Source: UBA3210 sp002363635
GTDB lineage: Bacteria; Bacillota_I; Bacilli_A; RFN20; CAG-449
Length of the DNA stretch: 64,000 nucleotides
Direction of reading: 5' to 3'
Assembly: GCA_946641515.1 (NCBI GenBank)
Contig: CAMPBT010000002.1
Coordinates: 1 to 64,000 of the forward strand
Part shown: positions 27,699 through 36,086 of the stretch, in pieces
Position numbering within the stretch: the stretch's first letter is position 1
Layout of the letters: the number at the start of each line of letters is the position of its first letter
The notes under the pieces: model-generated
Told to the model about the DNA's origin: nothing
Databases searched by the model: none
Seen by the model: only the letters and a program-made list of their open reading frames with translations
Translations under genes and position numbers: made by a program

Positions 27699-28502
27699 TT
27701 AATTTATTATCTTCTTATCTTTATTAAGAGAATTAAATATATCTTCTCCTACTTTATCACATCTATTTTTTTTAACAAGACCTTCAAACATTTTTGAAAA
27801 AACTTCATAAACTATAGTACATATTTCTTCTTTAGAAGAAAACGAAGAAATACTTGAGGCAATCATCTCTGATTCATGATCATATTCATCACTTGGGCAA
27901 TTTATTTCTAAAAGATTCATCATATCTTCTCTATCAACACATTTTTTTACTAATTTAAAATATTGATTAAAATCGTCTTCTCTATGAGTTAATTCATAAA
28001 TTTCAAAATCTTTTGTCTTACTCCAATATTTTTTACCCCAATTTTCAAAAGACCATTCATCCTTATATTCATTACATTCATAATCTATATAATAAAGTTC
28101 ATTATCTTTTAAAACAAAGTTAGTAGGAAAATAATCTATATTAATATTATGATATTTAGCCTTGCGTGAAATCCTTACTACTTTTTCTAAGATTTCTTGA
28201 GACATTAAATCTTTATTAACTAATTCATAACAATTAGGTCCATCTATATATTCTTTTAAGATACGTTCATTTTCGTAATCAATGGCAACCATAGTAGGAA
28301 TATTAATTCCTATTTCTTTTAGGTGGTTATAATCATTAAGTTCAGAATGAATTTTATCTTGAAATTGATAATAAGAACAAAGCTCATGATGAATATTTTT
28401 TAAGACATAATATTTGTTATTATCTTTTACTAAATAAGAGTAACCACCCTTACCTCTACCAAGTAATTTAATAACTTCATAATCTTTATCATTTACTTTC
28501 AT
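27699..28502 (-). CDS. Protein-kinase-like phosphotransferase
   Basis: About 267 residues with a eukaryotic-like kinase fold. The glycine-rich loop GRGKGGYSY and the lysine in YYVLKNI are at the N-terminus. A catalytic-loop variant NIDYFPTNF (Asp and Asn in the expected spacing) precedes IDYE, the DFG-equivalent. This pattern fits aminoglycoside phosphotransferase or choline kinase-like enzymes more than true Ser/Thr kinases. The ATG at 28502 has GGAG 6 bases upstream; 28514 is an alternative overlapping that site. Substrate unknown. It marks the lower edge of the accessory region. Confidence 0.65.
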   Translation of the reverse strand: MKVNDKDYEVIKLLGRGKGGYSYLVKDNNKYYVLKNIHHELCSYYQFQDKIHSELNDYNHLKEIGINIPTMVAIDYENERILKEYIDGPNCYELVNKDLMSQEILEKVVRISRKAKYHNINIDYFPTNFVLKDNELYYIDYECNEYKDEWSFENWGKKYWSKTKDFEIYELTHREDDFNQYFKLVKKCVDREDMMNLLEINCPSDEYDHESEMIASSISSFSSKEEICTIVYEVFSKMFEGLVKKNRCDKVGEDIFNSLNKDKKIIN

Positions 28503-28626
28503 AACGGACTCCATATTTTATATAAATATAAAATAGAGCAAGTAATTCATACTTGCTATTTTCTATGATATTATTTTTTCATGAAGAAAACAAATAATCA
28601 TTTTAATCAAAAACAATGATGTTTCT

Positions 28627-28661
28627 AAAAAAATCCTATAATAGCTTTTGCTACTATAGGA
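28627..28661 (-). terminator. Terminator of the eight-gene helicase operon
   Basis: TCCTATA.TAGC pairs with GCTA.TATAGGA around a TTTT loop, followed by seven T on the minus strand, directly below the last gene of the operon. Confidence 0.8.
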
Positions 28662-28676
28662 ATAATTGTTTATTTT

Positions 28677-29006
28677 TTATTTAGTGTATTCTTCTTTATA
28701 ATTACATCTAGGATAATTATGGCATCCGTAGAATGCACCCCAAGGTCCTTTTCTAAATACTAAGAAATCTCCGCATATTTTGCATCTACGATTTCTATTT
28801 ACTGCTCTTACATCATTTATTGTATATTTACAATAAGGATAATTAGAACAACCAAAGAATTTATTATTATTCTCTTCGTTAGTTCTCAATACTAATCTCC
28901 CAGTTTTACAATCAGGACACAGTATTTTTTCATATTCTTTAGATTCTTCATTTTTTGCTTTTTTATCTTATTATAAACTTGAGTAACTTCAAGAGGAATA
29001 TTAGAA
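28677..29006 (-). pseudogene. Topoisomerase-type zinc-ribbon domain, frame-disrupted
   Basis: A clear open frame of 70 codons ends at 28677 and contains two four-cysteine units (CSNYPYC with CKICG, and CHNYPRC) of the topoisomerase C4 zinc-finger type. In the same frame upstream are CPDCKTGRLVL, without a start codon and behind two stop codons. Another frame reads CYIDSNIPLEVTQVYNKIKK across those stops, which looks like genuine protein. Two compensating one-base shifts would therefore join the exonuclease fragment, this linker and the zinc ribbons into one protein. It is either a decayed gene or a sequence with base errors in A-runs. Confidence 0.6.
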
Positions 29007-29390
29007 TCAATATAACATAGGAAGTTTTCTATTGTGTTGTCTATAAGCAGCAATTCGCATTATATCAATCCAATTATAAGACTTTAATTCAAGTAAATGA
29101 TGATAATCAAAGATAGCATTATATGCAAAGATATACTTAACACCATAATAATCTAAAACTGATTTAATATTAGAGATTGCATCTCTTCTTTTTAATATAT
29201 CTATCTTTACTCCTCTTGTATCCTCAAGTACATCAGAATACATACCACCATTTTTATATATTGGATCAATAACATAATATACCTTTTCTTTTATATCAAA
29301 TGTATCGTAATCAGCGATTATTATTCCAATTGACATAACTTCATTATTCCATGTGGTTTCTGTATCAATTACTGCAAACATTCTCCCCAT
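29007..29390 (-). pseudogene. DnaQ-like 3'-5' exonuclease, truncated
   Basis: 127 residues carrying the first two motifs of a DEDD exonuclease: IDTETTW near the N-terminus (metal-binding Asp and Glu) and FAYNAIFD. The third motif, with the last catalytic Asp, is missing because the frame stops with TGA shortly after AAYRQHN. A zinc-ribbon region follows in shifted frames, so the intact ancestor was probably one exonuclease plus zinc-ribbon protein. It starts 19 bases below the NUDIX gene and belongs to the eight-gene operon. Confidence 0.6.
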
Positions 29391-29409
29391 AATTCTCCCC
29401 TCTATAACT

Positions 29410-29805
29410 TTATTTAATCATTTCAACAATCGGTCTATCTGCAGGTGCAAATTCCAATGCATTGATATTTTCTTTCTTTACCCATTTCTTTTCTGTATGT
29501 TCAGTTAATCTTAATTCTCCTTGAATTAGTTTACATTCATATGCATACATTGTTATAGAGAATGGTTTATCTAAATCATTATATTCATAATTAGATACAC
29601 CTATATATCTAATAGGTTCTATATCAGATAATAATTCTTCTTTTATTTCTCTAATTATTGTTCGTTCATGTGTTTCATTAGGTTCAACTTTACCACCAGG
29701 AAATTCAAAGTAACCTTCTAATGATCTTCCAGGTCCTCTTTTGCAGCAGAAGATTTCATCCTTATCATTTTTAATAACTGCACATACTACTTCTACATGT
29801 TTCAT
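29410..29805 (-). CDS. NUDIX hydrolase (MutT-like nucleoside triphosphate pyrophosphohydrolase)
   Basis: 131 residues with a complete Nudix box at 38-62 (G-x5-E-x7-REIKEEL). Proteins of this size and start (VVCAVIKNDKDEIFCCKR) are MutT-type enzymes that clean oxidised or non-canonical nucleotides. The start codon overlaps the stop of the helicase gene upstream. Its place among nucleases and helicases suggests it removes or produces a nucleotide relevant to the same system; this is inference. Confidence 0.88.
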   Translation of the reverse strand: MKHVEVVCAVIKNDKDEIFCCKRGPGRSLEGYFEFPGGKVEPNETHERTIIREIKEELLSDIEPIRYIGVSNYEYNDLDKPFSITMYAYECKLIQGELRLTEHTEKKWVKKENINALEFAPADRPIVEMIK

Positions 29806-32642
29806 TAGTCATTTTCTCCTGTTATATAATCATAGATATCTTCTCTTACTGGATTATCTAAAGAAAAGATAATTTCTTCAACATAGTCACTTGTTAAATC
29901 TCTATAAATAGTTTTATTACTAATAGGTTTAACATAGCCTAAGAAATAGAATTCTTTTGTTGTGCCTCTATCTTCTTTGTTTTTTCTAACAAACAACATA
30001 ACTTTAGTATTAGTATTTTTAGAATTAACAATTGGATTAACATCACTAGGAGAACCGTTTTTACCAAATCTAGAATACCATCTAAAAGTATGATTATTTA
30101 TGAATTCATCATCATATTTAATTCTATCGATTATTTCTGATTTCTTATCATAGTTAACCATAATTGGAACTATATTTAATAACTTATTAAATTTATAACC
30201 AAAAATAGTTGCCTGCTCATTAGATACCCAATTAGTTACTCTACATAAATCTTCATAAGAATATTTGCTATATAATACTAATGAGCTCTTATTATAGTTA
30301 TCTAAATAATAATCATTATAATTAATTCTATTTAACTCTAATAAATTTCTAATAGTTGTCTCAAATAAGTTTGATTGAAGTGCAAAAGAAAAAGATTCAT
30401 TAACAATTAATTCATCATCCTTTTGAAGTGCAATATTAGCACCTTCATATGCTTTTTTATCAGATGGAACAAAGAAATTATTTGTTAACTGAGAACATAG
30501 GTTATTCCATTCATTCTCACCAAAAGAATAATTAGGATAATTAGTTAGCATATATTCTTTAAATTCTTCATAACTAATCTTTGTCTTACTAATTAATTGA
30601 TTAATTAATTCATATTCATGAGGTCTTTGACCTTTAACATACTTTTGAGATATAACACGAATAAATTTTGTTTCTAAATCATTGAATCTAATCAAATAAT
30701 CTGGTTCATTTAATATTAAGAAATCGTAATAGCTTTTAAATTTCTTAAATATAACAACAGGATCAATTGAACCATAATTTTTAAAATCTAAAATGGTAGG
30801 TATTTTACCTAATTTATTTTTAAGTTTCTTATATGAATCCTTAATAAATTTTTCTTGTGAAAAATTAGTTCTATCAATATTATTAAGAATTCTTTGCTCT
30901 ACTACTTTTTCAAATTCAACAGTAGAGGCACCCACGATAGTTTTATTACCTTCATGAAGGAATCTTCTTAAGTTATCTTTATTTCCTGTTTTATCACCAG
31001 TTAAAGCAACTGGAATTAAGAAGTTTCTATCATAATTACCTACAAAGTCTAATACTACGACATATTCTTTATCAAAATATTTTCTAAGTCCACGGCCCAA
31101 TTGTTGAACAAATATAATTGCACTTTCAGTAGGACGAAGGAAGATAACCTGATTAATAGATCTAATATCAATACCTTCATTAAATTTATCTACAGTAAAA
31201 ATATAATCAATATGATCGTCATCATCTGATTCTAATCTTTGAATATAATCATCAACATCACTTTCGTTAGTTTCTCCAGTAATTGCAACTGTCTTAAATC
31301 CTCTTAAATTGAATTTATTAGACATTAGTTTGGCTTCTTCTACTCTAGATACAAAAACTAATCCTTTTGCTTTGTCGCCACAATAACCATATTTTTGAAT
31401 TTGATCAATTATATGATTAACACGAGCGTCATCAGTTAAATCATTAATTTGTGATTTATCTGTAATTTCTTTATTATCCACTGTAAAATCGCTTAAAGCA
31501 TAATAATGGAATGGGCAAATTAAATCCTCTCCTAAAGCATCCTGTAATCTAATATCACAAGCAATATTGTAATTAAACAAGCTAAAAATATTAAAGCCAT
31601 CTGTTCTTTCAGGTGTAGCAGTCATACCTAAGACAAACCTAGGTTTAAAATAATTAAATACTTTCTTATATGTAGGACTGCCAATCCTATGAACTTCATC
31701 AAAAACAATATAGTCAAATTCATCTCTATCAAACATTTCTAAATTATCATCTTTAGATAAAGTTTGAATCATAGAAAAAGTATATTGCGCAACTTCTTTA
31801 TGCGCTCCACCAAAAATTGCACAATCAATATCCTTTCCTAAAACTCTTTTATATGTTTTAAGTGCATCTTTTAAAATCTTTTCTCTATGAACAATAAACA
31901 AAAACTTTTTAGGATTAAATTGTTTTACATCTAATGCTGATAAGATTGTTTTACCTGTTCCTGTTGCAGAAATAACTAAAGAACTATTTTCACCACAATC
32001 TCTAAATGATTTAAGATTTGCTAAAGCTTCAATTTGCATTGAGTTAGGTTTTATTTCTAACGAAAAAATTGATGTTGATTCTTTTGGAGTTTCTGCCCTT
32101 TTTAAATTATATCTACTTTCATACTCATCAATATATTCATAAGTACAAGAAACAGCATTATCAAAAACATAATTAAAGTCATCTAATATTTGATTAACGT
32201 AATCAGCATTTTCTTTTGAATTTAAAACAACATTCCATTCTTTATTACTTGCTAGTGCATTTTGAGTTAAATTTGACGAGCCTACAATTATTGTATATTC
32301 TTCATCTTTTTTAAAGATATAACCTTTAGAATGCATTTTAAATACATCTTCAGGTACTATTTTTAATTCAATATTATCAAATTTCTTTAGTTGACGTAGT
32401 GCTTTAGGTTCCGTGAAAGTTTGATATTCAGAAACAACAATTTTACCTTTTATTCCTCTTGAAGAAATTTCATCTAATGTTTTAAAGAGAATTTGATATC
32501 CGCCCATATTTAAAAATGCGACGCAAAAAATAAATGAGTCACATTTTTTTAAATTATCTATAATATCAACAAATACTTTTTCTCCTTTTTTAGGATTATT
32601 TGTTAATAGTCTAGGGTTATAACTTTCATTTAAAACATCCAT
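29805..32642 (-). CDS. Helicase with N-terminal phospholipase D-type nuclease domain (DUF3427-like)
   Basis: 945 residues from the preferred start at 32642 (GGAG 6 bases upstream; a frame is open to 32690). Residues about 20-160 are a PLD-like domain with HSK at 104-106 and GSSN at 121-124, one HKD half, so it probably works as a dimer. Then comes a superfamily-2 helicase with SATGTGKT at 225-232, DEVH at 315-318, TATPERTDG and the arginine-finger motif QQLGRGLRK. The C-terminal 350 residues match the layout of DUF3427 proteins. Likely DNA or RNA processing; a defence role is inferred from the operon. Confidence 0.85.
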   Translation of the reverse strand: MDVLNESYNPRLLTNNPKKGEKVFVDIIDNLKKCDSFIFCVAFLNMGGYQILFKTLDEISSRGIKGKIVVSEYQTFTEPKALRQLKKFDNIELKIVPEDVFKMHSKGYIFKKDEEYTIIVGSSNLTQNALASNKEWNVVLNSKENADYVNQILDDFNYVFDNAVSCTYEYIDEYESRYNLKRAETPKESTSIFSLEIKPNSMQIEALANLKSFRDCGENSSLVISATGTGKTILSALDVKQFNPKKFLFIVHREKILKDALKTYKRVLGKDIDCAIFGGAHKEVAQYTFSMIQTLSKDDNLEMFDRDEFDYIVFDEVHRIGSPTYKKVFNYFKPRFVLGMTATPERTDGFNIFSLFNYNIACDIRLQDALGEDLICPFHYYALSDFTVDNKEITDKSQINDLTDDARVNHIIDQIQKYGYCGDKAKGLVFVSRVEEAKLMSNKFNLRGFKTVAITGETNESDVDDYIQRLESDDDDHIDYIFTVDKFNEGIDIRSINQVIFLRPTESAIIFVQQLGRGLRKYFDKEYVVVLDFVGNYDRNFLIPVALTGDKTGNKDNLRRFLHEGNKTIVGASTVEFEKVVEQRILNNIDRTNFSQEKFIKDSYKKLKNKLGKIPTILDFKNYGSIDPVVIFKKFKSYYDFLILNEPDYLIRFNDLETKFIRVISQKYVKGQRPHEYELINQLISKTKISYEEFKEYMLTNYPNYSFGENEWNNLCSQLTNNFFVPSDKKAYEGANIALQKDDELIVNESFSFALQSNLFETTIRNLLELNRINYNDYYLDNYNKSSLVLYSKYSYEDLCRVTNWVSNEQATIFGYKFNKLLNIVPIMVNYDKKSEIIDRIKYDDEFINNHTFRWYSRFGKNGSPSDVNPIVNSKNTNTKVMLFVRKNKEDRGTTKEFYFLGYVKPISNKTIYRDLTSDYVEEIIFSLDNPVREDIYDYITGEND

Positions 32643-32662
32643 TTTTATCTCCAATAATACTT

Positions 32663-33244
32663 TTATTTTTCTAATATTACATTCAACCAAGATTCTTCTC
32701 TATCTGGTCTAACATCTTTAGTTATTAACATTTCTTTAATAACAAATCCTGTATCCTTAATATATTCCTTAAATGATTGTTCATTTAAATCTACAAAGAA
32801 TCTTTCTTTTCTGATTCCTTCAAATTCACCATATTTAAATGAACAATACATTATTCCGTTTTTCTTTAATGATTTATAGCATCTTTTAAATACGTCATTT
32901 AATTCTACTGAAGGAACATGAAGTAAAGATGCACATGCCCAAATACCATCATATTCATTACTATCATCAATTTCTTGAGCGGTAATACATCTAACATCTT
33001 CTAATCCTAATTTTTCAGCATTCTTACAAAATTCTTTAGTAGGATCAATAGAAGTAACTTTATATCCTTTAGATTTAAAATATAAAGAATCTCTTCCACT
33101 TCCAAATCCTAAATCCATAATTCTTTTAGCGGTTTTAGATAAATATTTCTCAAAGAAATTATATTGAACAGACATATCGCAATTAATTGTTCCATCAATA
33201 AATTCAGTTGCATGTTCTGCATAATATTTAGAATTTGTACTCAT
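32663..33244 (-). CDS. Class I SAM-dependent methyltransferase
   Basis: About 193 residues from the ATG at 33244, which has GGAGG 8 bases upstream; the frame is open to 33268. Motif I is DLGFGSGRDSLYF, followed by the acidic residue of TSIDPTKEF and motif IV-like WACASLLHVP. The overall pattern resembles TehB/Tam-type small-molecule methyltransferases; no DNA methylase motif (NPPY or DPPY) is visible. It overlaps the upstream helicase end by 17 bases. Confidence 0.82.
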   Translation of the reverse strand: MSTNSKYYAEHATEFIDGTINCDMSVQYNFFEKYLSKTAKRIMDLGFGSGRDSLYFKSKGYKVTSIDPTKEFCKNAEKLGLEDVRCITAQEIDDSNEYDGIWACASLLHVPSVELNDVFKRCYKSLKKNGIMYCSFKYGEFEGIRKERFFVDLNEQSFKEYIKDTGFVIKEMLITKDVRPDREESWLNVILEK

Positions 33245-35750
33245 TATCATATCCTCCAAATTTTTCATAATATTCCTTTAAAAATTTATATTCTTTTTCT
33301 ATTATATCTTTTTTAGTTTGTTCATTTAACTTTGACCATAATAATGAATTAAAAGAAATGATATTTAAATCTTTTGAATAATAGAAGAATCTCTTACGTT
33401 CAAATTTTTCAAAAGGGTTATCTAACATATTCTTTTTAATCTTTTCATAATCATTTAAATATTCTAATGTATATATACAGTTCTTTTTATCTACCGGTAA
33501 TCCTTTTTCAATTCTAGAGATATAGAATCTTTTATATTCTTTTAATAGATCATCAAGATTAATATTACCTTCTTGATCAGAACATTTAAAACAATTAATT
33601 AAGAAAACTAATTTAAATGAGAAAGTAAATGTTTTATCGTCTGTAAATTCAATAAAGTCATCTAAGATAGTTTCATCTGTATGTTCTTTTAAGTGTCTAT
33701 CTTCTCTAATTGTCTTAATATCTTCTAAGGAGAAATATGGCATTTCTTTAGAGCCTATTGGTAAATATAAAGAGGCATAAAGTTTATCTTTATTCCATTT
33801 ATTTAATGTATTTGTACCTATATATAATTCTCTTGCAGCTTGTTCTAGAGATAGATAATCTTTATATTTTTCTTCAAAAGTAAATATATCAATTTCTTTC
33901 ATAGCCATTTCATGTTCTGAAAGGCCTAAAATTGTTAGATAATCAATATTGTTATTAATTACACCCATGAAAGGTGAATATTGAGCAATATGAAATAATG
34001 AGTTAAAACTCCAAGGAGTTAATTTAGAAGAATAGTTATCTACTACATCAATTAAATATAAGCATTCTTTATTTGGATATTTTCTTAATCCTCTTCCAAT
34101 TTGTTGAAGATATAATACTTTGGACAAAGTTGGACGCGCCATTACAATTAATTCTGTTTGAGGTGAGTCCCATCCTTCAGATATTAATTGACATGAACAT
34201 AATATTTGAACTTTCTTATTTTTATAATTTTCAAATATTTCTTCGTTTCTTCTATTTCCACCATAAACTGCTTCTGCAGTTATACCTTGAGTTTTTAAAG
34301 CTTCACATACTCTTTGGCAATGGTCTTTATTTACGCAGAATACAATGCCTTGTTTATAGAAGTTTTCTTTAGGCTCAAAATATTTCTTAATAGTTTCCGC
34401 GATAAGTTCATTTCTTGAGTTAACAATAATGTTTCTTTCTAAATCTACATTGTTATAATCTTTTCCGTTATATCTAACTTCAGTAAGATTAATGTTACTT
34501 TCTAGTCTATAGGCTCTAATATTAGTTACAACACCTTTTTCGATTGCTTCTTTTAATGTTAGTTTTACATCGTAATTACCAAATATTTCTTGAAGTTTTT
34601 TATTATCTAATCTTTCATCAGTCGCGGTTAGTCCAATTAAATATTTTGGATTGAAATATTGAATAGTAGCTTTACAGTTAGATGCTTGAGCATGATGAGC
34701 TTCATCAAAAATTATATAGTCATAATAATCTTGAGGTAATTCATTTTTATGAGTAAAGACCGTATTATAAAATAATACATCTATCTTTTCATAATAATCT
34801 TTAATTACTTTTACTCTATTTTCCCAGTCTTCTTTTACTTTAGTTGTAGGAACCATTATAAGTATTCTTTTACAACTTTTCTTTATATATTCTTTAGATA
34901 AATCAGTTATACATATTTCCGATTTACCCGAAGCTGTTGGAATAACAATTAATGATGTATTTTTTCCATTTAATCTATCGATATCTAATTGTTTTAATAT
35001 ATCTGTTTGATGAGAATATAATTCTAGTCCTCTTTCATTCTTATATATCATTTTAGGAATGAATGATTCTTTATTAGGTAAATAATATCTAAGTTCTTCA
35101 ATAATTTTATCTTTAAAGTGAAGATTATCAGTTGAGAATCTATATACAATATAACCTAATTGGATAATAGCATTTTGTTTATCTAATAGTTCTTTATATC
35201 TTTTCTTTCCAACGATTAAAGGATGATGGTAATTAACTCCATTTTCTTCAAATGCATAATTACCAGTTCTAGTTTCTACAACGTAATCAATAAAATAATT
35301 ACCTGTTGTTCCATTAGATATAGATACTTCTTTTCTTAAACATTCTAATGCTTCATTTCCATAAGCTTCAGTAAAGACATTTTCAAATATCGCTTCTACA
35401 GGAGTGTTATCTATATGTGAATCAGAAAAAGAACCACCTTTATCTTCATATTCATTTTTAGAAGAATTATTAATAATATTATTAATTGATTCAATTATTT
35501 CTAATTCATTATTATCATAATTAAATCTTAATAATTTATTATTCATTTGCATGTATTTATTTTGCATTTCACAATATTTAGAATAATCAAAGAAATATTC
35601 TTTTGATTCTTCTTTATCAAATGAATCATCAATAATTATTAGCCACGACTTAAACGCAAACACATATGAAATGTATTTGCTATTAAAATTGTATTCTTCT
35701 ATTAATTTAAATCCATTTCTAATAAAATTATTCTTAACCATATTAAACAA
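33228..35750 (-). CDS. Superfamily-2 helicase with N-terminal nuclease-like domain
   Basis: 840 residues. Residues about 120-225 look like a Vsr/DUF559-type PD-(D/E)xK fold: FIDYVVETRTGNYAFEENG, then YHHP and a ...LGYIVYRFS ending. The helicase core follows, with PTASGKS at 271-277, DEAH at 349-352, GLTATDERLD and QQIGRGLRKYP. The C-terminal part starts with a helix-turn-helix-like LEQAARELYIGTNTLNKW and is otherwise unknown. It lies 2 bases below the MazG gene. A restriction-like activity is possible, but no partner modification enzyme is certain. Confidence 0.8.
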   Translation of the reverse strand: MFNMVKNNFIRNGFKLIEEYNFNSKYISYVFAFKSWLIIIDDSFDKEESKEYFFDYSKYCEMQNKYMQMNNKLLRFNYDNNELEIIESINNIINNSSKNEYEDKGGSFSDSHIDNTPVEAIFENVFTEAYGNEALECLRKEVSISNGTTGNYFIDYVVETRTGNYAFEENGVNYHHPLIVGKKRYKELLDKQNAIIQLGYIVYRFSTDNLHFKDKIIEELRYYLPNKESFIPKMIYKNERGLELYSHQTDILKQLDIDRLNGKNTSLIVIPTASGKSEICITDLSKEYIKKSCKRILIMVPTTKVKEDWENRVKVIKDYYEKIDVLFYNTVFTHKNELPQDYYDYIIFDEAHHAQASNCKATIQYFNPKYLIGLTATDERLDNKKLQEIFGNYDVKLTLKEAIEKGVVTNIRAYRLESNINLTEVRYNGKDYNNVDLERNIIVNSRNELIAETIKKYFEPKENFYKQGIVFCVNKDHCQRVCEALKTQGITAEAVYGGNRRNEEIFENYKNKKVQILCSCQLISEGWDSPQTELIVMARPTLSKVLYLQQIGRGLRKYPNKECLYLIDVVDNYSSKLTPWSFNSLFHIAQYSPFMGVINNNIDYLTILGLSEHEMAMKEIDIFTFEEKYKDYLSLEQAARELYIGTNTLNKWNKDKLYASLYLPIGSKEMPYFSLEDIKTIREDRHLKEHTDETILDDFIEFTDDKTFTFSFKLVFLINCFKCSDQEGNINLDDLLKEYKRFYISRIEKGLPVDKKNCIYTLEYLNDYEKIKKNMLDNPFEKFERKRFFYYSKDLNIISFNSLLWSKLNEQTKKDIIEKEYKFLKEYYEKFGGYDNEYKF

Positions 35751-35752
35751 TT

Positions 35753-36085
35753 TTATAACTTGCTGTACTTAGTAGATTTTCCCTTAGCCTTTTCTACTGG
35801 ATACTTCTTTTCATTCTTATCTATTTTCTTGTTAATAATATCAATAGGATCAACATGTAATACATTACACATCTGTAAGCAGTAATTCATTACATCCGCG
35901 AGTTCTTCTTTTACTTCTTCAAGTTCATATTTATCATTAGACCATTGGAAGCATTCAAGTAATTCACCAGCTTCTATTGATATAGATTTAGATAAATTAA
36001 CTGGAGAATGGAATTGATCCCAATCTCTATCTTTATTAAATTTATCAATTCTATTTAATAGTAATTCTAATTTAGATTCACTCAT
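35753..36085 (-). CDS. MazG-like nucleotide pyrophosphohydrolase
   Basis: 110 residues from the ATG at 36085 (GAGG 9 bases upstream). The core EAGELLECFQW..EEVKEELADVMNY has the acidic pattern of the MazG/iMazG all-alpha NTP pyrophosphohydrolases. Such enzymes hydrolyse (d)NTPs or modified nucleotides. It overlaps the preceding DUF2075 gene by up to 3 bases and so is tightly coupled to it. Confidence 0.88.
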   Translation of the reverse strand: MSESKLELLLNRIDKFNKDRDWDQFHSPVNLSKSISIEAGELLECFQWSNDKYELEEVKEELADVMNYCLQMCNVLHVDPIDIINKKIDKNEKKYPVEKAKGKSTKYSKL

Positions 36086-36086
36086 A

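Noticed and set aside
29007..29020. TGA read as tryptophan to extend the exonuclease
   Set aside because: A TAA follows two codons later, and other genes use TGG for Trp, so the standard code fits better.
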